From CAWHJB01 sp963698715 (lineage in GTDB: Bacteria; Chloroflexota; Anaerolineae; Anaerolineales; UBA4823): a DNA stretch of 64,000 nt. The position numbers and the translations under genes are program-made. Below, one piece after another: positions 42,427-51,206 of this stretch. The notes under the pieces were generated by a model, which was not told the origin of the DNA, did not search any database, and saw only the letters and a list, made by a program, of their open reading frames with translations. The stretch covers positions 496,001 to 560,000 of the forward strand of contig CAVORW010000002.1 in assembly GCA_963698715.1 (NCBI GenBank). Reading direction: 5' to 3'. Positions within the stretch are counted from its first letter, which is position 1; the number at the start of each line of letters is the position of its first letter.

Positions 42427-43708
42427 GGCCCACGTACTGCTCCGCCATCGTGATATTCCTGATCTGGATCAGCTAGAAGTCTACCGCCAGCAAGGCGGAT
42501 TCGAATCCTGGCGGAAAGCGATCCAGTCGATAAAGCCGGAAGAAATTATTCAAATGGTGAAAGCCTCTGGCCTGCGTGGCCGGGGCGGCGCTGGCTTCCC
42601 CACAGGCTTAAAATGGTCGTTCATTGATAACAATAACTGGCCGCACTATGTGGTTGCGAATGCCGACGAATCAGAACCCGGCACTTTTAAAGATCGAGAA
42701 ATTATGGAAGGCAACCCATTTCAATTCCTGGAGGGAGTTGCCATCTGTGCTTACGCTGTTCAGGCAAATGTGGCTTATATCTACCTGCGAGGCGAATTCT
42801 GGCAGATCGCTGCATCGTTGGACCAAAAGATCCAGGAGATGCACTCTGCCGGTTTACTGGGCGATCGGCTGTTCGGAACGGATTATTCTCTCAAGATCTA
42901 CACACATCTGGGGGCTGGAGCTTATATCTGTGGGGAAGAGACCGCCATGCTCGAGTCAATGGAAGGCAAACTGGGCCAGCCGCGCCTGCGCCCCCCCTTC
43001 CCGCCCTCCTATGGGGTCTTTGGCAAGCCCACGATTGTCAATAATGTAGAAACTCTCGCTAATGTCCCCCCAATTGTGAGCCGCGGCGCAGATTGGTACC
43101 GAACTATGGGGACTGAAAAAAGCACCGGACCCAAGATTTTTTCGCTATCTGGCCGGATCAATAAACCCGGCAATTATGAGCTGCCCCTTGGAACCACTTT
43201 CCGGGAGTTGATTTTTGAGCACGGGGGTGGTATTCCGGATGGCAAGCAGATCAAGGCGATTATGGCAGCCGGTGCGTCCTCTTCTCTGATTATCGCCAAC
43301 GACGAAGCCTTGGATACCCCAATGGATTATGAAAGCGTGCCAAATGTCGGGGCTCAACTTGGGTCAGCCTCGGTGATCATCATTGATGAGACGATCAGTA
43401 TTGACTGGTTAATTAACAAAACGATGCACTTTTTCAAGCACGAATCGTGTGGAAAGTGCACCCCATGCCGGGAAGGCACCTATTGGATGTCTCATCTGAC
43501 CGAGCGAATCCATGCCGGGGAAGCGGCCCAGGAAGACGTGAATTTACTTTACGATGTTGCCAGCCAGGTCAAAGGAAAATGCCTGTGTGCGCTGGGTGAA
43601 TTCGCGATCGAAGCTGTCCTATCCGGCATCGAGCGATTCAGAGAAGACTTCGATGTTCGGGTAGCGCCGGGTCGGGATGAGCAGCTTGCTCAAGCGGAGG
43701 AGAACTAA
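42413..43708 (+). CDS. nuoF: NADH-quinone oxidoreductase subunit F
   Basis: 431 residues; binds NADH, FMN and the [4Fe-4S] cluster N3. NADH site GLRGRGGAGFPTGLKW, FMN region NADESEPGTFKDREIM and THLGAGAYICGEETAMLESMEG, cluster motif ESCGKCTPCREGTYWM with a distal Cys in KCLCALGEF. ATG 42413 has GGAG 5 bases upstream; ATG 42419 is an alternative. The TAA stop is part of a CTAA target copy flanking repeat element B. Confidence 0.96.
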   Translation: MAMSEAHVLLRHRDIPDLDQLEVYRQQGGFESWRKAIQSIKPEEIIQMVKASGLRGRGGAGFPTGLKWSFIDNNNWPHYVVANADESEPGTFKDREIMEGNPFQFLEGVAICAYAVQANVAYIYLRGEFWQIAASLDQKIQEMHSAGLLGDRLFGTDYSLKIYTHLGAGAYICGEETAMLESMEGKLGQPRLRPPFPPSYGVFGKPTIVNNVETLANVPPIVSRGADWYRTMGTEKSTGPKIFSLSGRINKPGNYELPLGTTFRELIFEHGGGIPDGKQIKAIMAAGASSSLIIANDEALDTPMDYESVPNVGAQLGSASVIIIDETISIDWLINKTMHFFKHESCGKCTPCREGTYWMSHLTERIHAGEAAQEDVNLLYDVASQVKGKCLCALGEFAIEAVLSGIERFREDFDVRVAPGRDEQLAQAEEN

Positions 43709-43793
43709 GAGCCTATCCGAAAAGTAGTATATGCAGTTGTCGTGTGCGCAGCACGCAACAACCACACATACCTTCCGTCTTATCGGATAGATA
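43709..43793. repeat. palindromic MITE-like element, copy B, with CTAA(G) flanks
   Basis: 85 bases beginning GAGCCTATCCGAAAA and ending TTATCGGATAGATA. CTAAG flanks it directly at both ends (43705-43709 and 43794-43798), the form of a target duplication; the left copy contains the nuoF stop codon. The interior holds a palindrome, GTTGTCGTGTGC / GCACGCAACAAC with two mismatches. TIRs starting GAGCC and a YTAR/TNA target resemble IS5-superfamily groups such as IS1031; this parentage is inference. Confidence 0.7.
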
Positions 43794-43835
43794 CTAAGTG
43801 GTTTTCTCGGCAAGTCACTTAATAAAAAAAGAGAT

Positions 43836-43882
43836 TGTGGTGTTCGGTTTGGGCGGTGTAGCCGCCCAAACCGAACACCACA
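43836..43882. repeat. perfect palindrome with 21-bp arms between nuoF and nuoG
   Basis: The left arm (43836-43856, beginning TGTGGTGTTCGG) is the exact complement of the right arm (43862-43882), with the five-base loop TGTAG. A-rich (AATAAAAAAAGAG) and T-rich (TCCTTCTTTTG) flanks add loosely complementary outer ends. It begins TGTGGT and ends ACCACA like the inner palindromes of copies A and C, so it may be a diverged relative. In the nuo mRNA it would form a very stable hairpin. Confidence 0.85.
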
Positions 43883-43949
43883 TATCCTTCTTTTGTTTGC
43901 AAAGAATTTAGCGAGAGAAACACTAAGCTGAGGCTGTATGGAGTATCGC

Positions 43950-46469
43950 ATGGCAAAGTTGGTATCACTGACAATCGACGGCATCCAGGTTGAAGTGCCA
44001 GAAGGCACTTTGATTGTGGATGCAGCCAAGAAAGCTGGGATCGATATCCCGGTATTTTGTTACCATCCCAAGATGGAACCAGTTGGCATGTGCCGGGTGT
44101 GTCTGGTAGAGATCGGGCGGCCCGCGATCGATCGCTCGACCGGCCAGATGATGAAAGAGGAAGACGGTTCGCTCAAGATCAGTTTTGGCCCTAAACTAGA
44201 GACTGCCTGTACGACCCAGGTTTCTGAAGGTATGGTCGTGTTGGGAGAGACGGAGAACGCCAAACTGGGGCGGGAAGATATTCTTGAATTCCTGCTCACC
44301 TCACACCCGCTTGACTGCCCGGTATGCGATAAAGGTGGTGAATGCCCGCTCCAAAATTTAACGATGGATTTTGGTCCAGGCGAATCGCGCTTCATTTACG
44401 GCGAGAAAATGCATCTTGCCAAACAGGTTCCATTGGGCGAGCTGATTTACCTGGATCGCGAACGCTGCATCCAGTGCGGCCGGTGTGTCCGTTTCCAGGA
44501 TGTGATCGTAGACGATCCAGTGATCGGTTTCTACCAGCGCGGCCGCAAATTGGAGATTATTACGAATAGCGAGCCGGGCTTCGATTCACACTTTTCTGGG
44601 AATACAACCGATATTTGCCCGGTTGGGGCGCTTACAACCTCTGATTTTCGTTTCCAGGCACGACCCTGGGAGTTGAATGCGGCGGCATCCCTATGTACCC
44701 AGTGCCCGGTAGGGTGCAATACGACCCTTAACGTGCGTAGAGAGGCTAAATCTGGTGGCCGGGTGGTTGTCAAGCGCGTCATGCCTCGCCAGAATGAATC
44801 TGTTAATGAAATTTGGATTTGCGATAAAGGCCGGCTTGGCTACCATTACTCGGAGAGTCCCGAGCGGCTCGAACAACCGCTGGTGCGCAAGAATGGCGAG
44901 CTGACGCCTGCCTCCTGGGATGAAGCGCTGGACCTGGTGGCTGACCGCCTGAAAGGCGCCGGTGATGGACTGCTGACTTTGGCCAGCGGGCGGCTTTCGA
45001 ATGAGGATTTGTTTAACTTAAAACAGCTCAATGATCAACTCGGTGGAACGGCTGCCCTGTATACCCACATGGCGGGCGGCGATTTAACTGCTCAGGTAGG
45101 TTTAGCTCCCGGCACAAATTTTTCCGATATGGGCGTTGAGACAGCGATCCTGGTTGTGGCCAGTGATATTCACCAGGAAGCTCCAATCTGGTGGCTGCGG
45201 ATAAAGCAGGCTGCTGAACGAGGAGCTAAATTGATTGTTGCCAATCCTCGTCCCACTCGCCTGGATAAATGGGCCACTCATATAATACGTTATCCTTATG
45301 GAGCGGAAGCCGCCACCGTGCTGGCTATGCTGAATACGCTGTCGCCAAAACGACCTGACATTAAAGAGGCCGGTAAAGAACTTGTGCGCAGCCCCGAGGT
45401 TCAGGCAGCGGGTAAAGCTTTCGCTGAAGCGGAAAATGGGGTCGTAGTCTTTGGGAGTGAGGGAACCAGCCTGCCGATCACACAGGCATTGGCTCAGGCC
45501 TGCTCCAATTTGTTGGTCGCTACCAATCATGTGGGCAGGCCAAATAATGGGTTGTTGGGGGTCTGGCCGCGGGCCAACGATCAGGGAGCCTGGGATTTGG
45601 GTTTCCGTCCAGAGTTGGATTTGAGTTCGGCGCTGCAATCTGCCAGGGTTCTTTATGTGGTCGCGGCTGACCCGGCAGGCGACGACCCCGCCCTAATCGA
45701 AGCAATGCAGTCCGATTTTGTGGTGGTCCAAGAGTTATTCCTGACCAGTACTGCCAAATTGGCAGACGTGGTCTTGCCTGTGCAATCCTATACAGAACGG
45801 GAAGGCAGCCTGACTTCCGGGGAACGACGGGTGCAGCGGTATTATCCGGCTGTCCCAGAACGACCCGGCAGCCTGGCTGATTTCGCCGTCACTGGCCGAA
45901 TCGCTCAGCGATTGGGTGTGGAATTGGAGAGCCGGATAGCTTCTAAAGTGATGCTCCAGCTCGCAGCGCAGGTGCCTGCATATGCGGGCCTAACTTACGG
46001 CCAACTGGCCCAGGTCGAAGAACAGTGGCCGATCGTTGGACGAGGTGATCTGTATTATGGCGGAACCACATATGAGAATAAACAGGGATTGGGCGTTCAA
46101 CTGCCGCTGATGGGCCAGGCGGTACTGATCTGGCCAGAACTGCCTGAGGCGGTAAAACCGAAAGCTGGCCTGTTAGCTGTGCCGGTGACCCGTCTCTACG
46201 ACCGGGGCCAGACCCTGATGCCTTCCCAACTGCTGCACCAACGTATCCCGGAACCCTATGTGGCTCTTAACCACCGGGATGCAGTTGATTTAAAGATCGA
46301 ATCCAGCCAGAAGGTGCAGGTTATCTTTGCAGGTGCACCGGTTCTGGTTGACCTAAATTTGAGTGAGGGCGTGCCAGCTGGCACTGTGCTGGTGCCTCGC
46401 AGCTTGGGAATTCCGATCAACGGCCCCGCCGAGGTGAAAATTCGGGCTGCTGAACGGTTAGCAGCTTAA
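43950..46469 (+). CDS. nuoG: NADH-quinone oxidoreductase subunit G
   Basis: 839 residues from ATG 43950 (an upstream ATG at 43938 adds four). Iron-sulfur motifs in order: [2Fe-2S] N1b FCYHPKMEPVGMCRVC with a distal Cys in CTTQVSEG; N4/N5 HPLDCPVCDKGGECPLQ and ERCIQCGRCVRF with CPVGALT; and an N7-type set CTQCPVGC with a later Cys in IWICDKGR. The C-terminal half is a molybdopterin-oxidoreductase fold without bound cofactor in known complexes. It is separated from nuoF by 240 bases of repeats, which may alter the stoichiometry or expression of this part of the operon. Confidence 0.95.
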   Translation: MAKLVSLTIDGIQVEVPEGTLIVDAAKKAGIDIPVFCYHPKMEPVGMCRVCLVEIGRPAIDRSTGQMMKEEDGSLKISFGPKLETACTTQVSEGMVVLGETENAKLGREDILEFLLTSHPLDCPVCDKGGECPLQNLTMDFGPGESRFIYGEKMHLAKQVPLGELIYLDRERCIQCGRCVRFQDVIVDDPVIGFYQRGRKLEIITNSEPGFDSHFSGNTTDICPVGALTTSDFRFQARPWELNAAASLCTQCPVGCNTTLNVRREAKSGGRVVVKRVMPRQNESVNEIWICDKGRLGYHYSESPERLEQPLVRKNGELTPASWDEALDLVADRLKGAGDGLLTLASGRLSNEDLFNLKQLNDQLGGTAALYTHMAGGDLTAQVGLAPGTNFSDMGVETAILVVASDIHQEAPIWWLRIKQAAERGAKLIVANPRPTRLDKWATHIIRYPYGAEAATVLAMLNTLSPKRPDIKEAGKELVRSPEVQAAGKAFAEAENGVVVFGSEGTSLPITQALAQACSNLLVATNHVGRPNNGLLGVWPRANDQGAWDLGFRPELDLSSALQSARVLYVVAADPAGDDPALIEAMQSDFVVVQELFLTSTAKLADVVLPVQSYTEREGSLTSGERRVQRYYPAVPERPGSLADFAVTGRIAQRLGVELESRIASKVMLQLAAQVPAYAGLTYGQLAQVEEQWPIVGRGDLYYGGTTYENKQGLGVQLPLMGQAVLIWPELPEAVKPKAGLLAVPVTRLYDRGQTLMPSQLLHQRIPEPYVALNHRDAVDLKIESSQKVQVIFAGAPVLVDLNLSEGVPAGTVLVPRSLGIPINGPAEVKIRAAERLAA

Positions 46470-46492
46470 GCAACGGATAGACGAGGTTATCT

Positions 46493-47509
46493 ATGGATGC
46501 TGCCTTAGTTTGGGAATGGATCATTAAATCCATTATCCTAATCGGTGTTTTGCTGACCGGGTTTGCGTACCTTACGTTTTACGAGCGTAAGGCGCTGGCC
46601 CGGATTCAGGTGCGGGTGGGCCCGAACCGGGCTGGCCCGGGCGGCTGGCTTCAGCCGATTGCAGATGCTATCAAGCTGATCTTCAAAGAGGAGCTGATCC
46701 CGGATAAAGCGGATAAAGTGATCTTTGTCCTGGCGCCTATTTTGACCGTCATACCGGCATTAACTATTCTGGCGGTGGTGCCGGTGGGAAGCAGCCTGAA
46801 CCTGTTTGGGCGCATCATACCAATGCATATCACGGATATCAACGTCGGTGTCTTGTATATCATCTCGGTAACCTCGATTTCCATCTACGGGATCGTATTG
46901 GCGGGCTGGGCCTCGAACAATAAATATGCCATGATGGGCGGGCTGCGCTCCTCAGCCCAAATGATCAGTTATGAGCTGGCGCTTGGGCTGGCCTTTGTGG
47001 GTCCGATCATGCTGGCTGGTTCGATGAGCATTCTGGACATCGTTCAGAAGCAAGGCGAGATTGGCTGGTTTGTGATCTACCAGCCTTTGGGGTTTGTCAT
47101 TTTTCTGATTGCAACCCTGGCGGAGGTCAACCGTTCTCCGTTCGATATGCCCGAGGCCGAGCAGGAGTTGACCGCTGGCTATCATGTGGAATATTCGGGT
47201 ATGAAATTCGCGCTGTTCTTTATGGCGGAATATATCAAGATGATTGCCGTCAGCGTGATTGCAGCCAGCCTTTTCCTGGGTGGGTTTCGGGGCCCATGGA
47301 TTGATGTCGCTCCCTGGCTGGGGCCGATCTGGTTGTTCCTCAAAGTATTCATCCTGCTATTTGGAATGATCTGGGTGCGGGCAACCTTGCCGCGCTTCCG
47401 TTATGACCGCCTGATGGCTTTTGGTTGGAAGATTATGCTGCCAGCGGCCCTCCTGAATGTGTTTTTAACAGGTGTTGTTATGGTATTGGTATTAGGGCCT
47501 AATCCATAG
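46493..47509 (+). CDS. nuoH: NADH-quinone oxidoreductase subunit H
   Basis: 338 residues, eight predicted membrane helices; forms the quinone tunnel with NuoB and NuoD. Diagnostic: TFYERKALARIQVRVGPNRAGPGGWLQPIADAIKLIFKEE and EVNRSPFDMPEAEQELTAGYHVEYSGMKFALFFMAEY, which contain the charged residues of the E-channel. Starts 23 bases after the nuoG stop. Confidence 0.96.
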   Translation: MDAALVWEWIIKSIILIGVLLTGFAYLTFYERKALARIQVRVGPNRAGPGGWLQPIADAIKLIFKEELIPDKADKVIFVLAPILTVIPALTILAVVPVGSSLNLFGRIIPMHITDINVGVLYIISVTSISIYGIVLAGWASNNKYAMMGGLRSSAQMISYELALGLAFVGPIMLAGSMSILDIVQKQGEIGWFVIYQPLGFVIFLIATLAEVNRSPFDMPEAEQELTAGYHVEYSGMKFALFFMAEYIKMIAVSVIAASLFLGGFRGPWIDVAPWLGPIWLFLKVFILLFGMIWVRATLPRFRYDRLMAFGWKIMLPAALLNVFLTGVVMVLVLGPNP

Positions 47510-47585
47510 GATCTTTATTTTTCTGCTGAGATATTCTGGATGATTGGCCGATTTGTTCCGCTGGATGCGGGTTAGGACGTTGGTT

Positions 47586-48089
47586 ATGATAATTACAGAA
47601 CTTGCCCGTGGGTTGTTTACCACGCTTAAACAGATGGTGGATAAACCGGTCACGGTTCAGTATCCTGAGCAAAAGCGCCCGGTAGCGCAGCGGTTTAAAG
47701 GCCGCCACACACTCAAGCGCTATGAAAACGGATTGGAAAAGTGCATTGGCTGTTCGCTTTGCGCAGCGGCCTGCCCGGCGGATGCGATTTTCGTAGAAGC
47801 TTCTGAAAATACGGATGAAGTTCGCTTCTCGCCCGGCGAACGCTACGCCAGTACATATGAAATTAACATGATGCGCTGCATTTTTTGTGGTTATTGCGAA
47901 GACGCATGCCCAACCGAAGCGATTGTGTTGGGAGATAATTATGAGCTTTCCTTTACCGGCCGCAGGCAGTCCATATATACCAAAGAGATGCTAATTGAAC
48001 CCGTCACTGAGATTGGTTCTCCTACGCCCCAAGCGGTGGAGCCCGGCATGTTTAATCGCTCGATCCCGGTGATGGCGGACCCTAAATGA
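47586..48089 (+). CDS. nuoI: NADH-quinone oxidoreductase subunit I
   Basis: About 167 residues; carries [4Fe-4S] clusters N6a and N6b in two ferredoxin motifs, CIGCSLCAAACPADAI and CIFCGYCEDACPTEAI. The N-terminal amphipathic part (ITELARGLFTTLKQMVDKPVTVQYPEQKRP) contacts NuoH. ATG 47586 is chosen; the frame is open from 47544 (TTG) and 47565 (ATG), so up to 14 more residues are possible. Confidence 0.94.
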   Translation: MIITELARGLFTTLKQMVDKPVTVQYPEQKRPVAQRFKGRHTLKRYENGLEKCIGCSLCAAACPADAIFVEASENTDEVRFSPGERYASTYEINMMRCIFCGYCEDACPTEAIVLGDNYELSFTGRRQSIYTKEMLIEPVTEIGSPTPQAVEPGMFNRSIPVMADPK

Positions 48090-48128
48090 TAGAACTGGAA
48101 CCAGAAACTAGCAAGTGAGCATTCGCTG

Positions 48129-48629
48129 ATGATCCTAAACCTGATCTTATTCTTCTCCCTGGCCCTTGTGGCTGTTGCTTCTGCGTTGGGTATGCTGCTC
48201 AGTAAAAATGCGGTGTATTCGGCTCTGTTCTTAATCTTGAATTTTGCCACAGTGGCGGTTTTTTACCTGCTGCTGGATGCACCGTTCATCGCCATGTCTC
48301 AGGTTACAGTTTACGCAGGTGCGATCATGGTCCTCTTTCTGTTTGTGATCATGCTGCTGGGAGCAGAACAGCTCGGAGGCCAGCCTGTATCTCAATGGCA
48401 GCGGCCAACTGCCGTTCTGCTGGCGATAGTGCTCCTGGTTGAAGCTGCCTACCTTCTGTTTTTCCGCTCGGGAGCCTTGCCTCCGGCAGGTGAGGTTGAA
48501 GCAGCCTTTGGTTCCCCGCCAATGGTGGGCAGCGTGCTATTTAACCAATATCTGCTGCCGTTCGAAGTGACATCCATTCTACTGCTGGTGGCGATCGTTG
48601 GGGCGATTGTGCTGAGTAAACGCGATTGA
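48129..48629 (+). CDS. nuoJ: NADH-quinone oxidoreductase subunit J
   Basis: 166 residues, five membrane helices. Typical segments are KNAVYSALFLILNFATVAVFYLLLDAPFIAMSQVTVYAGAIMVLFLFVIMLLG, whose third helix holds the pi-bulge region of complex I, and a C-terminal FEVTSILLLVAIVGAIVLSKRD. A Shine-Dalgarno is weak; the gap from nuoI is 39 bases. Confidence 0.94.
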   Translation: MILNLILFFSLALVAVASALGMLLSKNAVYSALFLILNFATVAVFYLLLDAPFIAMSQVTVYAGAIMVLFLFVIMLLGAEQLGGQPVSQWQRPTAVLLAIVLLVEAAYLLFFRSGALPPAGEVEAAFGSPPMVGSVLFNQYLLPFEVTSILLLVAIVGAIVLSKRD

Positions 48630-48664
48630 GACCTGGGTTTTTATAACCTGGGCGGAGGAAGTTT

Positions 48665-48967
48665 ATGGTACCCATACCTTATGTAATCGGGCTGTCAGCG
48701 GTTTTGTTCACGCTCGGGGCGTTGGGCGTGCTGATCCGGCGCAATGCCATTATCATCTTTATGTCCGTAGAGTTAATGCTGAATGCTGGTAATTTGGCAT
48801 TTGTGGCGTTCGCGCGCCAGCACCAGGCCATCAGTGGCCAGATTTTCGTTTTCTTTGTTATGGCTGTGGCAGCCGCCGAAGTTGCCGTGGGGCTGGCATT
48901 GATCGTGGCAATTTTCAAGAACAAGCAGAGCATCAACGTGGACGAGGTGAGCAGCCTGAAGGGTTAA
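48665..48967 (+). CDS. nuoK: NADH-quinone oxidoreductase subunit K
   Basis: 100 residues, three helices, the MrpC-like subunit. Conserved NAIIIFMSVELMLNAGNLAFVAFAR contains the membrane Glu (in VELML) and the second Glu lies in AAAEVAVGLALIVAIF; both belong to the proton path. GGCGGAGGAAG lies upstream of the ATG. Confidence 0.95.
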   Translation: MVPIPYVIGLSAVLFTLGALGVLIRRNAIIIFMSVELMLNAGNLAFVAFARQHQAISGQIFVFFVMAVAAAEVAVGLALIVAIFKNKQSINVDEVSSLKG

Positions 48968-49001
48968 GGCTGTCGCGCTCAACTCACGGGAGACAACACC
49001 T

Positions 49002-51113
49002 ATGTTTCTTAGCGAAGTAGCAAATAGTGGGCCTCAGTTTTTCTACCTGGCGCCATGGATTGTCTTTTTCCCGGTTATTGGGCTTTTGATCAATATGATC
49101 TTTGGCTCCCGATTTAACGAGAAGTTGATCGGAACCATTGGCAGCCTGGCTTCGGGATTGGCATTTGTGGTTTCTGTTCTGCTGGCAATTTCCTTGATTG
49201 GTCACCCAGAAGGCCAGGTAGTCACGGTTGTTGAATGGATCCATATCGGCATCTTACAGCTAGACTGGGCGTTCCAGGTGGATACGCTATCGGTGACCAT
49301 GATGCTGGTGGTATCTGGAGTGGGCACCCTGATCCATATTTACTCGATTGGTTATATGCACGAAGATGTGCGCCATAATGGCGATCCGGGCCGCTATCGC
49401 CGATTTTTTGTCTTTATGAACTTGTTTATCGCGGCCATGATGATCCTGGTTGGGAGCGATAACTACCTGATGCTGTTTGTCGGCTGGGAAGGTGTTGGTC
49501 TGTGTTCTTACTTGCTGATTGGATTTTGGTACGACAAAGGTAAAGATGGCATCGGTAATGCGCTGGCAGCGAAAAAAGCTTTCATCACCAATCGGATTGG
49601 CGACTTCGGTTTTCTGCTCTCAGCCCTGACCATGTTCTGGGTATTCCGTTCTTTTAGTTTTCATACCGTGTTTGAGCGTGCAGAAGAAGTCGCCAGTGTG
49701 TTCCCTGCCGCAATCCTGGCGATCACCTTATTCATGTTGATCGGCGTGACCGGCAAATCCGCCCAACTGCCATTGTACGTCTGGCTGCCGGATGCGATGG
49801 CCGGCCCAACTCCGGTTTCAGCCCTGATCCATGCGGCCACTATGGTCACGGCAGGTGTGTATCTGATCGCCCGATCGGCCTCCCTGTATGTACTGGTCCC
49901 GACTGCCCAAACCACGGTGGCGGTTGTCGGTGGCTTGACAGCCCTGTTTGCCGCCACGATTGCGGTTGGCCAATTTGATATCAAGAAAGTACTGGCCTAT
50001 TCCACCATCAGCCAGCTTGGATTTATGGTGGCGGCGGTTGGCATGGGTGCTTTCGTAGCTGGGATGTTTCATCTGGTGACCCACGCTTTCTTTAAAGCCC
50101 TGCTTTTCCTTTCTGCGGGATCGGTTATCCAGGGGATAGAGGCGGGACATCACCATGTGGAACACGATTCGAGACTGAAAAAGACCTTAAAGGGCCATGA
50201 TTTTGATCCCCAAGATATGCGTAATATGGGCGGCTTGCGCAGCCGGATGAAGATCACGTATTGGGTGTATATGATTGGCGCGGTGGCACTTGCCGGTGTG
50301 CCACCCCTGGCCGGCTTCTGGTCTAAGGATGAAATCCTGGCCGAAGCGCTGGCGCTCAACCCGCTGGTTTACTGGCTGCTGACCATTGCAGCTTTCTTTA
50401 CAGCTTTCTACATGGGGCGTCAGGTCCTGATGGTGTTCTTTGGGGAAGCCCGCTCGACGCCAGCGGAGTATGCCCGCGAAAATCCGCCCGTGATGACGGT
50501 ACCGCTGTTGGTGCTGGCAGGATTGGCAGTGTTGGGGGGAGCACTCAACCTGCCCGGACTGCACAGTTTTACCACCTGGATTGAGCATACCCTTGAATTT
50601 GTTCATGAAGGGGAATTCAATCTCATAGTGGCAGCTCTTTCTACGGCCCTGGCTCTGGTGGCGATCCTGGCAGCCTGGTATATTTACAGCCTGCGTTATA
50701 AACAGATTTTGAAACTGCCGGCTGCCAAGCGCCCGGATGATCCACTGCGCCCGATGTTGGGCTTCATCTTTACAGGCATGGAGAACAAATGGTATGTGGA
50801 CGAGATTTATGATGCTGTGGTTATCCGGCCTTATAAAAGTTTGGCCAGTTTCCTGGCCGATGTGATCGATTGGCGGTTCTGGCACGATTGGTTCCACGAT
50901 AGCGTGATCGTTGGAGGCTACCGCCTGTTGGCCCGGTTCTTAAACGTGCGGATCGATCTGGGCGGGATTGACGCGGCCGCCAACGGTCTGGCAGCTGGGA
51001 CACAGCGGCTGGCCGCCAGTATGCGGCGTTTGCAAACTGGGTATGTGCGCAACTATGCCCTATCGGTTTTCCTGGGCGTGGTGATTATTTTGGGTTATCT
51101 GATTTTGCGCTGA
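49002..51113 (+). CDS. nuoL: NADH-quinone oxidoreductase subunit L
   Basis: 703 residues; the distal antiporter-like proton pump. The core has LFVGWEGVGLCSYLLIGFW (key Glu), GKSAQLPLYVWLPDAMAGPTPVSALIHAATMVTAGVYLIAR (Lys helix) and LAYSTISQLGFMVAAVG. The C-terminal ~150 residues, ending YALSVFLGVVIILGYLILR, include the lateral helix and last transmembrane helix that clamp NuoM and NuoN. Length is normal or slightly long. Confidence 0.96.
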   Translation: MFLSEVANSGPQFFYLAPWIVFFPVIGLLINMIFGSRFNEKLIGTIGSLASGLAFVVSVLLAISLIGHPEGQVVTVVEWIHIGILQLDWAFQVDTLSVTMMLVVSGVGTLIHIYSIGYMHEDVRHNGDPGRYRRFFVFMNLFIAAMMILVGSDNYLMLFVGWEGVGLCSYLLIGFWYDKGKDGIGNALAAKKAFITNRIGDFGFLLSALTMFWVFRSFSFHTVFERAEEVASVFPAAILAITLFMLIGVTGKSAQLPLYVWLPDAMAGPTPVSALIHAATMVTAGVYLIARSASLYVLVPTAQTTVAVVGGLTALFAATIAVGQFDIKKVLAYSTISQLGFMVAAVGMGAFVAGMFHLVTHAFFKALLFLSAGSVIQGIEAGHHHVEHDSRLKKTLKGHDFDPQDMRNMGGLRSRMKITYWVYMIGAVALAGVPPLAGFWSKDEILAEALALNPLVYWLLTIAAFFTAFYMGRQVLMVFFGEARSTPAEYARENPPVMTVPLLVLAGLAVLGGALNLPGLHSFTTWIEHTLEFVHEGEFNLIVAALSTALALVAILAAWYIYSLRYKQILKLPAAKRPDDPLRPMLGFIFTGMENKWYVDEIYDAVVIRPYKSLASFLADVIDWRFWHDWFHDSVIVGGYRLLARFLNVRIDLGGIDAAANGLAAGTQRLAASMRRLQTGYVRNYALSVFLGVVIILGYLILR

Positions 51114-51206
51114 TAGCAAGGTCTCTCAGCCTGCGATCCTTTCCGGGAGGGTTTTCTGGGGAGAGCAAAGCTTTGAGACGGACATTATTACGGACGAGGA
51201 CGAACA

